Origin: Adiantum capillus-veneris
Lineage: Eukaryota > Streptophyta > Polypodiopsida > Polypodiales > Pteridaceae
DNA length: 64,000 bases
Reading direction: 5' to 3'
Assembly (NCBI GenBank): GCA_014529385.2
Contig: CM043966.1
Coordinates: forward strand, 111,624,968-111,688,967
Shown: positions 1 through 12,015 of the stretch, piece after piece
How the letters are laid out: each line of letters starts with the position of its first letter
Numbering within the stretch: position 1 is the first letter of the stretch
Position numbers and translations under genes: made by a program
The notes under the pieces: model-generated
Told to the model about the DNA's origin: nothing
Seen by the model: the letters and a program-made list of their open reading frames with translations, nothing else
Database searches by the model: none

Positions 1-2610
1 TGCCTGCCATCTGTAGGTGAAATTGTGCTCGATGAAGATTCTGATGTCGTCTTTTATCTTCCCTGTCAGCTCACTCAAAGCCACCTGTTTGAGTGAAAAC
101 ATCTTTCTCTTACTTAGGCCATGCTTAGTTTGAACTTTAATGTCCTCAAAGACTTGCAGTGGAACTGTCTTTGTCATCTTTGCAAGTTCTCAGTGACAAA
201 GGCTGAGCTTTTCCACACCACAGTTTTTGCATTGGCCCATCAAGCAGGTGTATTTATGGAACATATCCCCCTCAGCCTTTGTACATACGCATGATTCCCA
301 CAACTTTGTGATCCCTGAAAACGAGTGCTCAAAAGCAAGACATTCTACATTCACCCCATCTGATTTGCAAACATTGCATTTACATGTACATGACCTCCCA
401 TGAAAACCAAAAGTAGATGAGCGCATAACATTAAATGCATCTTTGAGATACATCAGTTTGATATGATAAACACAACAGCAAGTATTTCAATCTTTCAACT
501 TTTGCACGAACCAAGGCTTCAGCTTCTTAAAGGACCTTTGCCCAATTGTCACATGTGGGTGGCTATCTTTAAACTTCAAGAAATACTCTATCTGCTTGAA
601 AAAAAAATGCATTAGAATTACATTTTGCTATATATCACACATAATAGCATAGCTACAGATGCATTGGTATAAATACATATAGCTATTCTACATAGCATAG
701 ATAATAGCATAGATAGATAACTCAGCTTTCATTGCATGCTTAATTTTGTTATATAACACATAATAGCATAGATAGGGATTTTTAGTTGTTATTACACACA
801 CATCTGCTATATAGCACACACAGTGCTCTCATATTATAACACAGTTCTTCTACATAACACACAAAAGAGCATAGACAGGGATATTGTGCTATTATTACAC
901 ATATCACACTCTGCATAGCACACATAATAGCATAGGCATGGATATCGTGCTACTATTACACTTATATCTGCTATGTAGCACACATAGTGCTCTCATAATA
1001 TTATAAAATATGATAGCACACATAATACCATAGATAGATATATTGTGCTATTATACACACATGTCTGCTATATAGAAGACATGATGTTGTCATACTCTGA
1101 TAGAGTCCTACTACATGGCACACATAATAGCATAGACAAGACCATTGGGCTATTATTACACATAGTTATGCTATATAGCACTCATACTGCAAGAAATACT
1201 ATGACATAATAGCATAGATAGGGACATTGGCCTCTTATTACACACACTAACACTATATCGCACACATAGTTCTCTCAATATGTAATATATCTCTTTCACA
1301 TACACCACATCATATCATAGACAAGAACATTGTGCTATTCTTACACACACCTTTACTGTATAGCACACATGTTGCTATCTTACTACAATAGAGTCCTTTT
1401 ACATGGCACACTTATAGCATAGACAGGGACATTGGGCTATACTTGTGCAATATAGCACACATAATAGCGTAGGTAGAGACAATGGACTATCTTGACACAT
1501 TACTTGGCTACATATCACATATAGTAGGATGTACAAAACTCCATAACACCCAATGGGTAGCTATTCATAAGAGTGAGATGTTTCACTTGAGAGTTATTCA
1601 TTGTAAGAATGAGACATGTTTACCTGAGATTCATCAAGTAAGTGTATGGGATGCACTTGATAATGTTTTTTGCCCAATCGTTTTCGACAAATATCTTTCT
1701 TGTTTGGAGACACCCTATTGTGCTCTATCCAAAATGTAATAATTGTCTGCTTCAATTCCTCTGATAAGCACCCAGCATTTCCAGACTTCCTTTTGCATAA
1801 GTCGAACCTCAGCGTACTTGACATAGGATCACTGTCAAGTCTACCCAAAGCTGAATATGAATTCCTTGGATGAACATTTAATAGCTTTGCCACTTTATGT
1901 AGAGTAACACCTGTACCTTGGCTCCCATTATCATGCTGTAATCCATTCACCAGCATGCTGAATGTGCTTCGTTTAAAAAACATCTCGTCAGCTGATTTTG
2001 GAATCTTTAATTCCTATAAGGGGACCTTGAGTGCAGAAATAAGGCCATTTGCAGGAAGATACAAATATTCACAGAATGGCAGGATTCTATCATCATTGAA
2101 AACACCTTGAAGAATTGCATTCTTATCTTCTTTCCCGTAACTATGCAACTGTCTCACAATGTGCTGAACAATATTCTGAATAGTATGTTGCTTCTTGTCT
2201 TCCTTTGTGTGTACATTGACATCCTCCCTATGACAATCTTCCGCTCCAATGTTGACGCTTGGCTGTACTTGCTTTCTTGCACGACATCGCTTTCTATACT
2301 CACGTTTAGCCTGTGTTTCATACTTCCTCACTGCAATAATTTCATCCTCATTTAGACAAGCCTTTCTCTTGGAGTGCACCTGCGTATGAATGGTGTCTAT
2401 TCCATGTGCCTCATCATAAAATCCGTCGTCCACCATCTTGGAACAGTCTGTAGTAGTTTGAAATGAATGATGTCGTACAAAACTTCCTGATTGTAATAGT
2501 GAACTGAAATCCATTTGTGCTGCATTGTTGAGTTCAAGAAGCTCCATTGCTGCTTGTGAGGAGGTATGAGCTGGAACCAAAGAGAGAGGAAGGGAGTCTC
2601 CATCATCCAT
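1..2610 (-). pseudogene. Spliced transposon-type gene of unknown function, C-terminal side beyond left edge
   Basis: Reading leftward, exon 1 runs 2610-1624 and ends at a good donor (CAG|GTAAAC). A 1,032-bp intron (1623-592) ends in a pyrimidine-rich TTCAAGCAG acceptor. Exon 2 (591 to the edge) continues in phase 0. Exon 1 encodes a K/R-rich region and a block with SPNKKD and HPIHLLDESQ. Exon 2 encodes KPWFVQKLKD, a cysteine block (NTCCCVYHIKL) and paired CxC/CxxC motifs ending in CKNCGVEKLSLC. I know this motif order from uncharacterised transposon-like proteins but cannot name the family. The frame is otherwise continuous but has three in-frame stops: TAG at 2014-2016, TGA at 487-489 and TGA at 190-192. 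It is therefore a pseudogene, and each stop is one C-to-T change from a sense codon. The start at 2610 is the first ATG after the GA microsatellite; the true N terminus is uncertain. Confidence 0.6.
600..1480. repeat. Diverged minisatellite inside the intron
   Basis: At least nine degenerate copies of a unit built from 'atagcacacataatagcat', 'agacagggacattgtgct' and 'attattacacacat'. Copies of the 'catagaca-ggga' block recur near 762, 866, 925, 1024, 1126, 1206, 1311, 1406 and 1462, so spacing is about 55-105 bp with a modal ~100 bp. The array fills most of the intron and does not disturb the splice sites. Confidence 0.75.
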
Positions 2611-2666
2611 ATTCTGAACAGGAGAGTAGGAGAGAGAGAGAGATGGAGATGGGCATTGGAGACCAT

Positions 2667-2667
<1 letters not shown>

Positions 2668-2706
<39 letters not shown>
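2668..2706. repeat. (GA)n microsatellite
   Basis: Nearly pure GA run just upstream of the first ATG of the leftmost minus-strand gene. It is flanked by more purine-rich sequence (2587-2730). Confidence 0.95.
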
Positions 2707-2710
<4 letters not shown>

Positions 2711-2852
2711 GAGAGGGAGGGAGATCTCCACGTGTGCTAACTACTCCATGTCTTTCAATCCGAGTAGTAGAGTCGTTAAATGAGTCATCTTACCTATATT
2801 CTTTTAAAAATTATTGACTTAAAAGCCCACCTATGGTGCCATTCATAGCATC

Positions 2853-2880
2853 ATACTTGGTGTCCATGGACACCAAGTAT
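2853..2880. repeat. 28-bp perfect palindrome
   Basis: A perfect inverted repeat without spacer, centred on CCATGG (half-site ATACTTGGTGTCC). It lies directly beyond the point where the copia reading frame stops being recognisable, so it may mark a breakpoint or a separate small insertion. Confidence 0.85.
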
Positions 2881-2904
2881 TTAGACACCATTCTATGCTT
2901 TCAC

Positions 2905-5470
2905 CCACAAGTGGGAGAAACATTCTCTTCATAATCTATGCCTTTTTTTTGTGCATAACCTTTTGCAACAAGTCAAGTCTTATAGCAATCAATCTCACCA
3001 TCTATCTTATGTTTCAATCTATAAACCCACTTTGTACCAATGGCCTTTTTTCCAAGAGGCAAATCACATGTGTCATTTTCTATAAGTGCATCATATTCTT
3101 ATTGCATGGTAGCCATCCAATTTTCTAAATAATGTGCTTCATCAAAAGATAGAGTTTCTTCTACATCACATAACCTAGAAATAGGCAAAGCATAACAATC
3201 AATGCATAAGATGCATGGCAAGAACTTGAACAAGTATGACTAGACAAAGGTGCATCCAATTTACTATCACGCAAAGTATGTACACCAGTCATTTTGGCAA
3301 ACCTCTAGCCTGTTCATTCTCAACCCCTTCCACATCAAGTACATCATGTACATCTACATCATAATAGGCTGATTCGTAGCATTTTTTGAAACCCCCATAG
3401 GCTGTAAATTTTTCTCTTTGGAATTTACATCACCACTAAAAAGAGGCAATAACTATCATAAATGTCCTATGAGCTTACATTATTTTCTCTAGTACATGAC
3501 AAAAAGGGCTAAGTAGAATCTTCCACAAACATAACATCTTGTGAAATCAAGATACGCTTTGTTTGCAAAGGGTACAACCTGTAACCTTTGCTTTACTATA
3601 ACCAACAAAAATGCATTTAACAACCTTATCATCTAAGTTTTGCGTTGCGTTTGTGGCCCAAAGCATAAGCTAAACAACCAAAAATGCACATTTGATCAAT
3701 AGAAGACTTTCTATCATGCCATGCTGGAGTCATAGACTGCAAATCTTTTATAGGGAACTTGTTGAGTACATAAGTAGTACGCCATGATGATCTCAAAACT
3801 AAATGAACGTGGTAAAGCTTTACTCTTGACCATACATCATGTCGTCTTCTTAAGTGAACTATTTTTTCTTTCAATAATACCATTTTGTTGAGGTGTATAT
3901 GGAACTATACATTGGTGTTTTACCCATGACTATCCAAAAAGGCATTAAACTCATGAGACATATACTTCATGCCTCGATCTGAACGGAGGGTGCCCATAGT
4001 ACATTTAGAGACATTTTCAGTCATAGCCAAAAAGTGTTTTGAGCACATAATTGGATAAATCCATGCATGCCTGGAGTAATCATCAATGAAAGTCACAAAG
4101 TAAAGGTAATTGCCCAAGAATGGAGTTTCCATGGGCCCAAAAACATCACTATGCACAAGGTGCAATGTGCATGTAGCCCTAATTGAACCATCCTTTGGAA
4201 ACTTGAAATGTTGCATCCTACCCAAAATGCAGCCTTCACAAACTTGCTTCACACGTGCTTCAAGAGGTGCAAAAGAAGCAACCATATCAAACTTTTGTAA
4301 ACGTAGCAAACTGGCAAAATTCATATGCCCAAAACATTCATGCCCAAAATTTTCATCTAAAACATCATTTGAATCCACAAATGCATTCGCAAAATTCTAC
4401 CCACACCTGTCATACAAAGACTGTGACATAAAATTCCAGATGCAACAACTTCATCACCAAAACTAAGATCATGAACTGTACATCTGTCATCCACAAATTT
4501 CACAACAAGACCAAGTCTAGCAAGTGTAGATATAGACAAAAGGCTCTTTAAAATCCCAGGTACATAAAGGGCATCAACAATTATGAAAGAACTACCATTT
4601 GTAATAGTAAGCACAATCTTTCCAACTCCCTGGACCGGATAAGAGGATTTGTTGGCACAATTGACTGTATTCCCATGAGGTGTAGCCTCAAAAGAGGTAA
4701 AAAAGTCACGATGTGATGTAATGTGCTTTGTGGAACCATTGTCAAAGTACCACATATGTGAATCTACAGAAACTAACATACATGCATCGTGGACAAAAGG
4801 ATCATAAGTGCACTGTGCACTAAAGTCCCACTCTTCATCTACATCAGCATCACAATCTCCTTTCATAGAATATTCCACAATAGTTGTACTTGTTGTAGAA
4901 TCTACCTCTTTCTTCTTAGCCTCTTTTTCCTTCAATTTAGGACATTGAAGATCAATCAAGTGATCATTAGCTTTGCAATAATGAAAAGGTATCTTCTTTA
5001 TTTCATTTTCACTAGAATTTTCAAATGAGGTGTTTCTAGAAGAAGCATTAGGAATAGGTGATTTTCCACTCATTGAAGAACCACGAGAAGTGGCTACATT
5101 GTTGTTACCGCCTTTTCCTTGAGTAGCAATAAAATCATATTCAGTTTCACATTGTTTAGCCCTATTTTCTTCTTGAAAGTAACTCCTGTAATAGCAATGT
5201 GCTAATGCATCAAACTTGAAAACATTAGAATTTCCTTGGGTCATAAGTGTCCAAGTACTAGCAGAAGTCTGTTTGGAATCTGGCAATGCATCAAGAATAG
5301 TATGCACAAGGGAATTTTCTGAAATGCCTTTTCCTCCATAAATGAGTTTCTCATTAATATCCTTGATACCAGTAAGGAAAGTCTCCATGTCATCTTCCTC
5401 ATGCGTAATCTTTGATTCCATCTCTTTATGTAGCAATGCAATTTTAGCTTCATTGCGAAACTATGAAAAT
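2905..5470 (-). pseudogene. Truncated Ty1/copia gag-pol
   Basis: Transcription would run leftward. From 5460: a gag segment (LHKEMESKI, ILDALPD); a degenerate CCHC knuckle; a protease with WYFDNGS in place of the usual DSG; then the integrase zinc region (HECFGHMNF with CEGCILGRM). The integrase catalytic region follows, with D in HSDVFGPM, D in LRSDRG and E in PQQNGIIERKN. The frame ends in the start of the reverse transcriptase (GTKWVYRLKHKIDGEID). Gag starts mid-domain and RT ends near its beginning, so both ends and both LTRs are missing. Frameshifts near 3890 and 4370 and several stops inactivate it. The order protease-integrase-RT is diagnostic of Ty1/copia. Confidence 0.9.
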
Positions 5471-5664
5471 CTCAATACATTTACCGTGGTCTTTTATCGC
5501 ATTTTGTAGAGAGAGAGTGTCCAAAATGGGTTGGACATGGAAGAGAGAGGTTGTAGGGGGGAGGGGGGTTGTATTTCAAATATTATCACGTTTATTACCG
5601 TGTCTATTACCGCTATTATAGCCTCCAATGTTACTGCATCTATTGATTAGCCCAAGTTAGGTCC

Positions 5665-5835
5665 TTAAACATTCAAATTTTGGTGTTTCCCTCTACTTTT
5701 CTTGTGAAAAAAATTAAAGAACACAATATAAAATTTCAATAACCCACATCACTGAAACATTCAGATTTTGGTGTTTTCCTCTACTTTGCTTCTGAAAACA
5801 AATTAAAGACCACTCTATAAAATTTCAATAATATG
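5665..5835. repeat. Tandem duplication, ~88-bp unit
   Basis: The block starting 'cattcaaattttggtg' near 5670 and ending 'aaaatttcaataa' is repeated from about 5758 with scattered differences. No coding frame is recognisable. Confidence 0.8.
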
Positions 5836-5912
5836 AGAAAAATAATATTTCAACATAAAACAATAGCTAACATGAAACTATGAAAAGCTTGCTCCATCTG
5901 AAATTTATGCAT

Positions 5913-6215
5913 GGGCCTTCATGTAAAACAAGAACTATCAGAGTTGAGAAGTCAAACATGGATGACATCTTTTGTTGAAACATGGGGATGACAGAGTGAA
6001 GCGTGCCCACATTTTTCCAGATGGTAGCACCTATGTTAGTTTCTTCAAGTGCTAAAGTTATGTAAGTGCCTCCATGTAAAGCAAGCAATGATAGAGATGA
6101 GAAGCCAAACACAGACGACATCTTTTGTCGAGGCATGGGGACGATAGAGTGAAGTGTGACCTCATTTTACCAGATGGTAGCACCGATGTTAGTGTCTTCA
6201 AGTGCTATCTTGCAA
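5913..6215. repeat. Tandem duplication, ~153-bp unit
   Basis: Two copies (from about 5913 and 6066) share 'gacatcttttgt', 'catgggga' and 'ccagatggtagcacc'. The copies are clearly diverged. A short ORF across them is not recognisable. Confidence 0.8.
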
Positions 6216-6619
6216 CAATGTGCACAATACAAAATACTAGCTCCACTTGCATCCATAACGCTTTATAATATCAATGCTTCTTAAAAACATGCAAAGTATT
6301 TTTACTTTTCATAAATAAATAATGTTTCAAAAAATTATAGGTATTTTGTTATCAATGAAATTAATCATTCTCACTCGATTAACCTAATTTAACATTCTTC
6401 ACAAAATTAAAGAGAGAAAGAGAGACAGAGAGAGCGATAAATGGATGACACAAAAATAATTTTCCACAACTTAAAGCATACTAAATGTTTATGAATCATC
6501 TTCCAAAAGATCTCTACAAGAAGCGTCATCCAATTCTAAGCCCATGGCTCCTAAATAAAAAAAGAGAGAAATAGAATTGTCGTCATCATATTCGAATTCT
6601 TCATCCTCCATCTCGTCAC

Positions 6620-6745
6620 GTCATCATCATGATGCCAATCATCCTCGCTAAGACTAGTTGCATCCGTGGGACTTAAATCATCATCATCATCATGACAATC
6701 ATCCTTGCTAAGACTTGCGGCCGTGGGACTTAAATCATCGATCTC
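6620..6745. repeat. Short tandem duplication with ATC triplet runs
   Basis: A ~65-bp unit (catgatgccaatcatcc...gtgggacttaaatcatc) occurs twice, with a run of cat/atc triplets between. No gene is seen in 6220-6730 apart from this. Confidence 0.7.
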
Positions 6746-6959
6746 TCTCTCCTCTGTCTCCCCTCGTCCAAGGTAGTAGGTAGTAGCGGATCGAGGATAA
6801 TCTCCACTTTATTAGTGACAAAAATGGTTCTCCCCCGAGGTGTAATGGGAACTACAAACCAAAGTTCTGGTTGTGGATTGTTGGGATATAGATGACTTGT
6901 AGAAGATAATCTCAAAGTGAGTAACATTGGTATAATTAATGTTACAAACAAGAGAGGCC

Positions 6960-7913
6960 CGTAAAAAAATTAGTCACTCACCTGTTCACAATTGTATTGC
7001 AAAACTAAATTGCCATACCTCTCTGTGCGACGCAGACTACAGTCCACCATGAAGAGGCCATTCTCATGCCGTTTAGACACATTTGCAAACCACTTTCACT
7101 CAAAGAGGAAGGCATGAAAGTTTCTAAAATTAACCTTTAGTATCCTTTCAATAGTCCCATAGTACCTCGCTTCATTACCATTTGTTTCAAAGTCTCCCAT
7201 GATGCCACAGTCCATGGTGGTCCGATGCTCATCAATGTGACGTGTACAAAAGTGTCAACCCTTTGCCCACATAGAGTTAAAGGAAAGGCACTGCAAAACA
7301 AGAAAATCTATTTTATCAATTTCAAATTTAGAATCAAGAAAACATTATACAATATGGTTTAAGTATATGAGTACTCTACCTTTGGTATGCAACCTCGTGC
7401 ATACTCCCATTCTTTGTTGGTGATGTCTTCTCCACGTGCTTTTGCTTCGATCATTCTCTCATGAATCCACTCGGCACTAATGAGATCATGCAAGGTGTCT
7501 AGGTATTGGGGGGTGATCTCTTCTGCCTCCATGTGCTTGCTTCCATGCTTTCCTATCCTGCAACGACCTTGCCTATGCCATTTTCCACAAGTACACCCAC
7601 TTGGTCAAAACCTTTGCATTGAGGATACAAAATTTATTGACTACTTGGGATAGATCCATGTCCATGTTAAATAATTTTCCGTTTCCATTTGGAAAGTGTG
7701 AGGTCATCCTTGTATTCTCCTTGTCTGACCACATGTGAGGCATCGAGGGATCAACTTGTGTCAAATACCCTGAGATGTAAAGAAATGCCTCTTGCACGAT
7801 CCACCCTTCGGCCATACATGCCTTTGGCTGGGACCCTACCTGTACAAAATCCTTTAGAGTCTTTAAAAACCTCTCTAGAAAGAACATACATCGAGCACGA
7901 ACTACGCCACATA

Positions 7914-7917
<4 letters not shown>
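6960..7917 (-). pseudogene. CACTA (En/Spm) transposase gene, C-terminal exons only
   Basis: Reading leftward, 7887-7575 encodes a block typical of the DUF4218 region of plant CACTA TNP2-type genes (ERFLKTLKDFV then AEGWIVQEAFLYIS). After a frameshift near 7580 it continues as KHMEAEEITPQYLD to 7380. A small intron (7379-7291, AAAG|GTAGAG to TTTTGCAG|) leads into a DUF4216-like block (RTTMDCGIMGDF, ARYYGTIERILKVNF, FLFE-stop-KWF). In-frame TGA codons interrupt that block, and it fades out near 6960. A weaker possible continuation lies at 6730-6900. The catalytic TNP2 part should lie upstream but is replaced by GA repeats, so this is a fragment. I saw no CACTA termini. Confidence 0.8.
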
Positions 7918-7959
<42 letters not shown>

Positions 7960-8135
7960 AAGAGAGGGAGAGAGAGATAGAGAAAGAGGGAAAGAGAGAG
8001 ATAGAGGGAGAGTAAAAGCGGGGGGGAGAGATAGAGATGGAGAGAGATATAGAGATAGAGAGAGATAGAGGGAACGAGAGAGGGGGAAAGAGATAGAGAT
8101 AGGGATAGAGGGAGAGCAAGAGAGTAGAGAGGGAT
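7917..8135. repeat. Long GA-rich simple repeat
   Basis: About 220 bp of gaga/gata/ggga low-complexity sequence. It abuts the broken upstream end of the CACTA fragment. The apparent open frames across it are only Ser/Leu dipeptide-like translations. Confidence 0.9.
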
Positions 8136-8605
8136 CAATAAGAGTAGATAATTCTCTTATTGCTCTTTCTTGACTCTATTACACTCTCTCTCTCTACTTT
8201 ATAGAGAGAGTGTAGACATAGAAATTCCTAGATTAGAGTCTAGGTTTCTTTACTCTTTACCTAATGAGAGATGCACTCCTCTAGTCTATGAAAGGTTGGA
8301 GTTGTTCATTGCAATAAGGTAAGTGGGATTGGGATTTATTATCTCACTTTGGGAGACACCATTGAGAACTATGGTCTCAATAATAGAGTCTTTTTAAACT
8401 TGCCTATGGCTTAACCATTATTGAGCTATTAGCAAGCTCGATAGGAACCGGTGCCAACTTAGCAGTGTTTAACCCACTCCACTACTCTTTCCAATAAACA
8501 ATATTCTAAACCACAGGTGTAGTTACTTGGGTGTATTTTTTGGAAGGCAAAGAGAAGTAGAAACCAATGCTTTAATATCTATCTATCTCTACGCCCTCTA
8601 TACAT

Positions 8606-8650
<45 letters not shown>

Positions 8651-9100
8651 TAGAGATAGAGAGAGACATATAGAAAGTACTATGTCCTGATACTTATCAA
8701 CCTTTAATATAGATGTCAACCTTTAATATAGATGCCATCACATTCTTATTTTGGTTGATTCACGTCTAGATGGGCTCCAATTTAGGGTGGACATCGCCTC
8801 TAGTGGACCCGAGTCTTGAGTCGGTAAGTCCAAACAATGAAATTTAGCTTATTTATAGCTAGTTTTTGGGAAGCATGAGTGTAGATTTCTCTTTTTCCTT
8901 TTCAAGAAATGGCTCTCCTGCACCTACGGAGGTGACGGTCCATCTACCGAGTTTCCTCGGTCGGTGGTAGATCCAGACCTCCAACATGCTCTCTCTTTGC
9001 GAGACAAGTATCTTTGTTCGACGAAGGGTTTCTTTGGCAACTACACTCCATAGCAACTTGCAACCTACGGTCTTTCTCAACAGACCAAACCATTGGAGAG
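8136..9100. other. Non-coding stretch left of the large LTR element
   Basis: No recognisable gene. It holds a CT/GA inverted repeat around 8180-8215, a (GA)n run at 8606-8647, and a 20-bp direct repeat (tcaacctttaatatagatg) near 8697-8735. The last five bases (GAGAG, 9096-9100) are the left target-site duplication of the element that follows. Confidence 0.7.
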
Positions 9101-10013
9101 TGTTAGCAGCAAGCTAACACGGACACCATTTTTCAGAGTGCTCTTTTTAAGACAATTATTATTTTGAAAAATCGAGAATATTGTAACTCCTATTTTCTCG
9201 GATAAACTCTGTAACTAATGAGCCGGGGCTACAAGCTTCCACATTGTATCAGCCAGTGATTACCCAGCTTTGGTAGAACTCCAGATTATTAGTTTTGACC
9301 GCCCAAAAACCTTGGCTAAGGTATAAAACCCAATTTTTTAAAGTTTTTGGATAAGAAATACACAGTGTGAGCTAACTGCGCTCACTTCTCTCCTTCTCGA
9401 GCTTCCTACTCCCTCTCCGGTAGTCATATTGCAAATGCGTTTGTTGCATTGCAACCGTAGGTAAGAGCTCTATGCATTGACGTAAGCCATCCACAGTATT
9501 TCGTGGCTTTTGGCGTCGTCGACTCGCGGCCTAATTTCATCATAACTAGGAATTTACACTTTTAAAACAAAAATTAAGTATAGGTGGGGTATTGGGGCAT
9601 CATTGCTAAGCATGTAGATGCATTCTGGGTCGAAAACGACTAGATAAAAAATCCACTGTTGTTAATAATCACAATTTTGGAACTTGACCTAAAGTGGGGT
9701 TTGAGGCCATAGGCATGTGTGCTCAGGTCTTATAAACTTGTCCTAGAAGTTTTGTTACGTTTGGATGTCATTTGATGCTGTAACAGATGTGATTTGCTTG
9801 CCAATGAGCGATTGTCTTTTGGTGATTTTAGTCACTTAAGTGTAGCTTGATCAGTTAGATGCAATTTGTTAGTTGTTTTCCAAGAGATGGACAACCTCTT
9901 GTAGCCTCTATGCACTAGTGGAGTCAGCTTCGTCCCATGGTTTGACAAATTAATTGTGGTTCTCGCTAATACTGCAATAAGATAGGATGGTGAGGTTAAA
10001 CATGCGTCCCACA
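9101..10013 (+). repeat. E1 5' LTR (913 bp)
   Basis: Begins TGTTAGC and ends CCCACA. Its first 20 bases form a short hairpin (TGTTAGC...GCTAACA). It matches 55994-56903 along its whole length with scattered substitutions and small indels, roughly nine bases in ten by eye, so the insertion is old. It also carries a half copy of the AATAATC motif found in the internal repeats (near 9676). Confidence 0.93.
9319..9330 (+). promoter_or_regulatory. E1 LTR TATA box
   Basis: GTATAAAAC about 220 bp into the LTR, conserved in the 3' LTR at 56215-56223 (GTATAAAAG). It probably sets the U3/R boundary shortly downstream. Confidence 0.55.
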
Positions 10014-10015
10014 TT

Positions 10016-10034
10016 TGGCGCCGCTGCCAGGGAT
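10016..10034 (+). promoter_or_regulatory. E1 primer-binding site, tRNA-Asp type
   Basis: TGGCGCCGCTGCCAGGGA lies two bases after the LTR end. It matches, with one or two differences, the site complementary to the 3' end of plant tRNA-Asp(GUC) known from Athila-type elements. Confidence 0.75.
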
Positions 10035-10539
10035 CAAAGAGACCTAAAATAGGGAAAAACACAAGCGTCTTGTGTAGTTTTCCTTTAAGTTCCTCTAGGT
10101 TCACCTAGAGGAAAACTTTGTTTTAGAAACCTCATAGCTTAAGATTGTCGTCTTTTGCTGTGTAGAGGTAGCTTGGAAGTAATCATACTTGTTGAGTGCC
10201 TTTAGGACTGTAGGATTTTAGATTTAGATTAGGATTTGGAGAATGATTGGTAGACGAGACGAGTCTTAAGATCAAGGCTCTGAAAACCATAAAAACAAGA
10301 AAACGAGTGTTTGTGGACACTTTTCACAACCCCATTGCATGAGAATCTAGAAGTAGGGTAAGTAGAAGCCGAGGTGGATTTCAAAACATTCTTCTCTCTA
10401 AAAGAATCAAGTGTGAGTTGTTATTGGAAGTTGCAGAATTTCAGGTCTACAGCTAGAAATAGCTTGAAAAGACTCAAATCCGCTCAATCCAAGTGGAGAA
10501 TAAGCCTAAGGGTTGTCTGAACCAGTGGGTAAGCTCAAA

Positions 10540-11640
10540 GACACTTTAAGGTAAAAAAAATCAAGAGTTGACCAAAACTCAGATTATTTACTTTTTCTTG
10601 ATATTTATGCCAAATTAAGTTTTGACTTGATTCATAGGCTTAAAATACATCATATAAAGACTGTCTTTGAAAAAATTGCAAAAAAGTGCTCATTTTAAAC
10701 CTAAAGTTAATAATCATGATTATTAACTTTCTGATCTAAATTGGCCAAGGCTCATACCATTGACTCATTGCATGTGTACAAACAACTTTTGTAAAGACCC
10801 AAGAGATTTGGATCACTATACCGACAAAAAACTGGGTAAAAACTAAAGTTTGTACTGACTTTTTGAATCTTGAGTATAAATTGGGAGAAAATTTATCCAA
10901 ACTTGTTGAAATTTGATTCATAGGCTTATGTTGATGTGATAAACATGTGTACATGCTCAGTTGACCAAAAATTTGTAAAATTTGTCAAAAGTAAATAATC
11001 ACGATTATTTACTTTTGCCCTATTTTTCAACTTTCTTTTATCAAGTCTGCATACTAGTAGTTTTACCATGTTGTAATTATCCCACAAACCAAATTTGGTA
11101 AGATTTGGACCACTGTAGTGAAATTTGTGACTAAAATTGCAAAGTTAGTCTGCGGACAGATAATTGATGACCAATTGACCAAAAATTGTCCAAACTTGAT
11201 GAAACTTGGCGAGTGACCTTAACTTAAGGTGTTTAAAATATCTATGTCAAAGTTGAGGCAAAAAAGTGCAAGAATCTAGGTAGAGTAAATAATCACAATT
11301 GTTTACTTCTGCTTCAAAACTTGATGATTTTGCATATTTAAGTATACGACCAGGTCAAGCATATCAAATAGACCTCACAAATCCATTTTGGTGAAATTTG
11401 GATCCCAAAAGTGAGACTTGAGCCAGAGTCTCAAAATCAGAGTCTGCGGACACCAAACAGTTGATAAACTTGATCAAATTTTGTCTAAACTTGTTGAAAA
11501 TTGTCCAAGGGCTTTAATAGATTGTATACTTGCCAAACCAATCCAAAAAGTGCCAAAAATTGACAAAAGTGAATAATCGCGATTATTTACTTCTGCTATC
11601 TAGAGACATCATTCTTTACTTTTGAACTTATACAGTGATA
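10540..11640 (+). repeat. Diverged ~288-bp tandem repeats with palindromic core, E1 leader
   Basis: A palindromic core, TAAATAATCGCGATTATTTA or a close variant followed by CTTYTGC, occurs near 10706, 10995, 11284 and 11570, with spacings of 289, 289 and 286 bp. Between cores the copies share 'tttggtgaaatttggat', 'gtctgcggaca' and 'ttgaccaaaaattgtccaaa'. This is an old tandem array between primer site and gag. The rest of the leader (10035-12015) has no recognisable gene. Confidence 0.8.
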
Positions 11641-12015
11641 GACCAACATAATATAAAGCCATAGGGCAATTTTGGGTTCAATCATATCAAAATTGATACA
11701 TGTACACTCAATTTACAGGTTGCAGATTAGACCTTTGATTTTTGCTAAAATCGAATCTGAAAAAAATTTCGAATCTGAAAGCCAATTTTTTTACTTTCAT
11801 AACTCGATTTGAAGTGATACACAAGGACCAATCACGAGAATAGCAAAAACTCTACTGTCTTTATAGAAGAATAGCTAACTTGATCAAGTTTGTACAGGAA
11901 TAAGGTTGCAGACGGGGAATCCGTGGCTTGAGATAAAGTTGCAATTGAATCAAGTGGTAATTGACGACAAGTCAATCCAAAGGTGAGTAGTCTATCCAGG
12001 GCTTCATAAGTCTAT

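Noticed and set aside
5475-5650. Shared 'tattaccg' text here and at 59180-59365 as a MITE family cutting two copia gags
   Set aside because: The two stretches do not align well and no inverted termini are visible.
7751-8138. Leu/Ser-rich minus-strand frames
   Set aside because: Low-complexity GA repeat.
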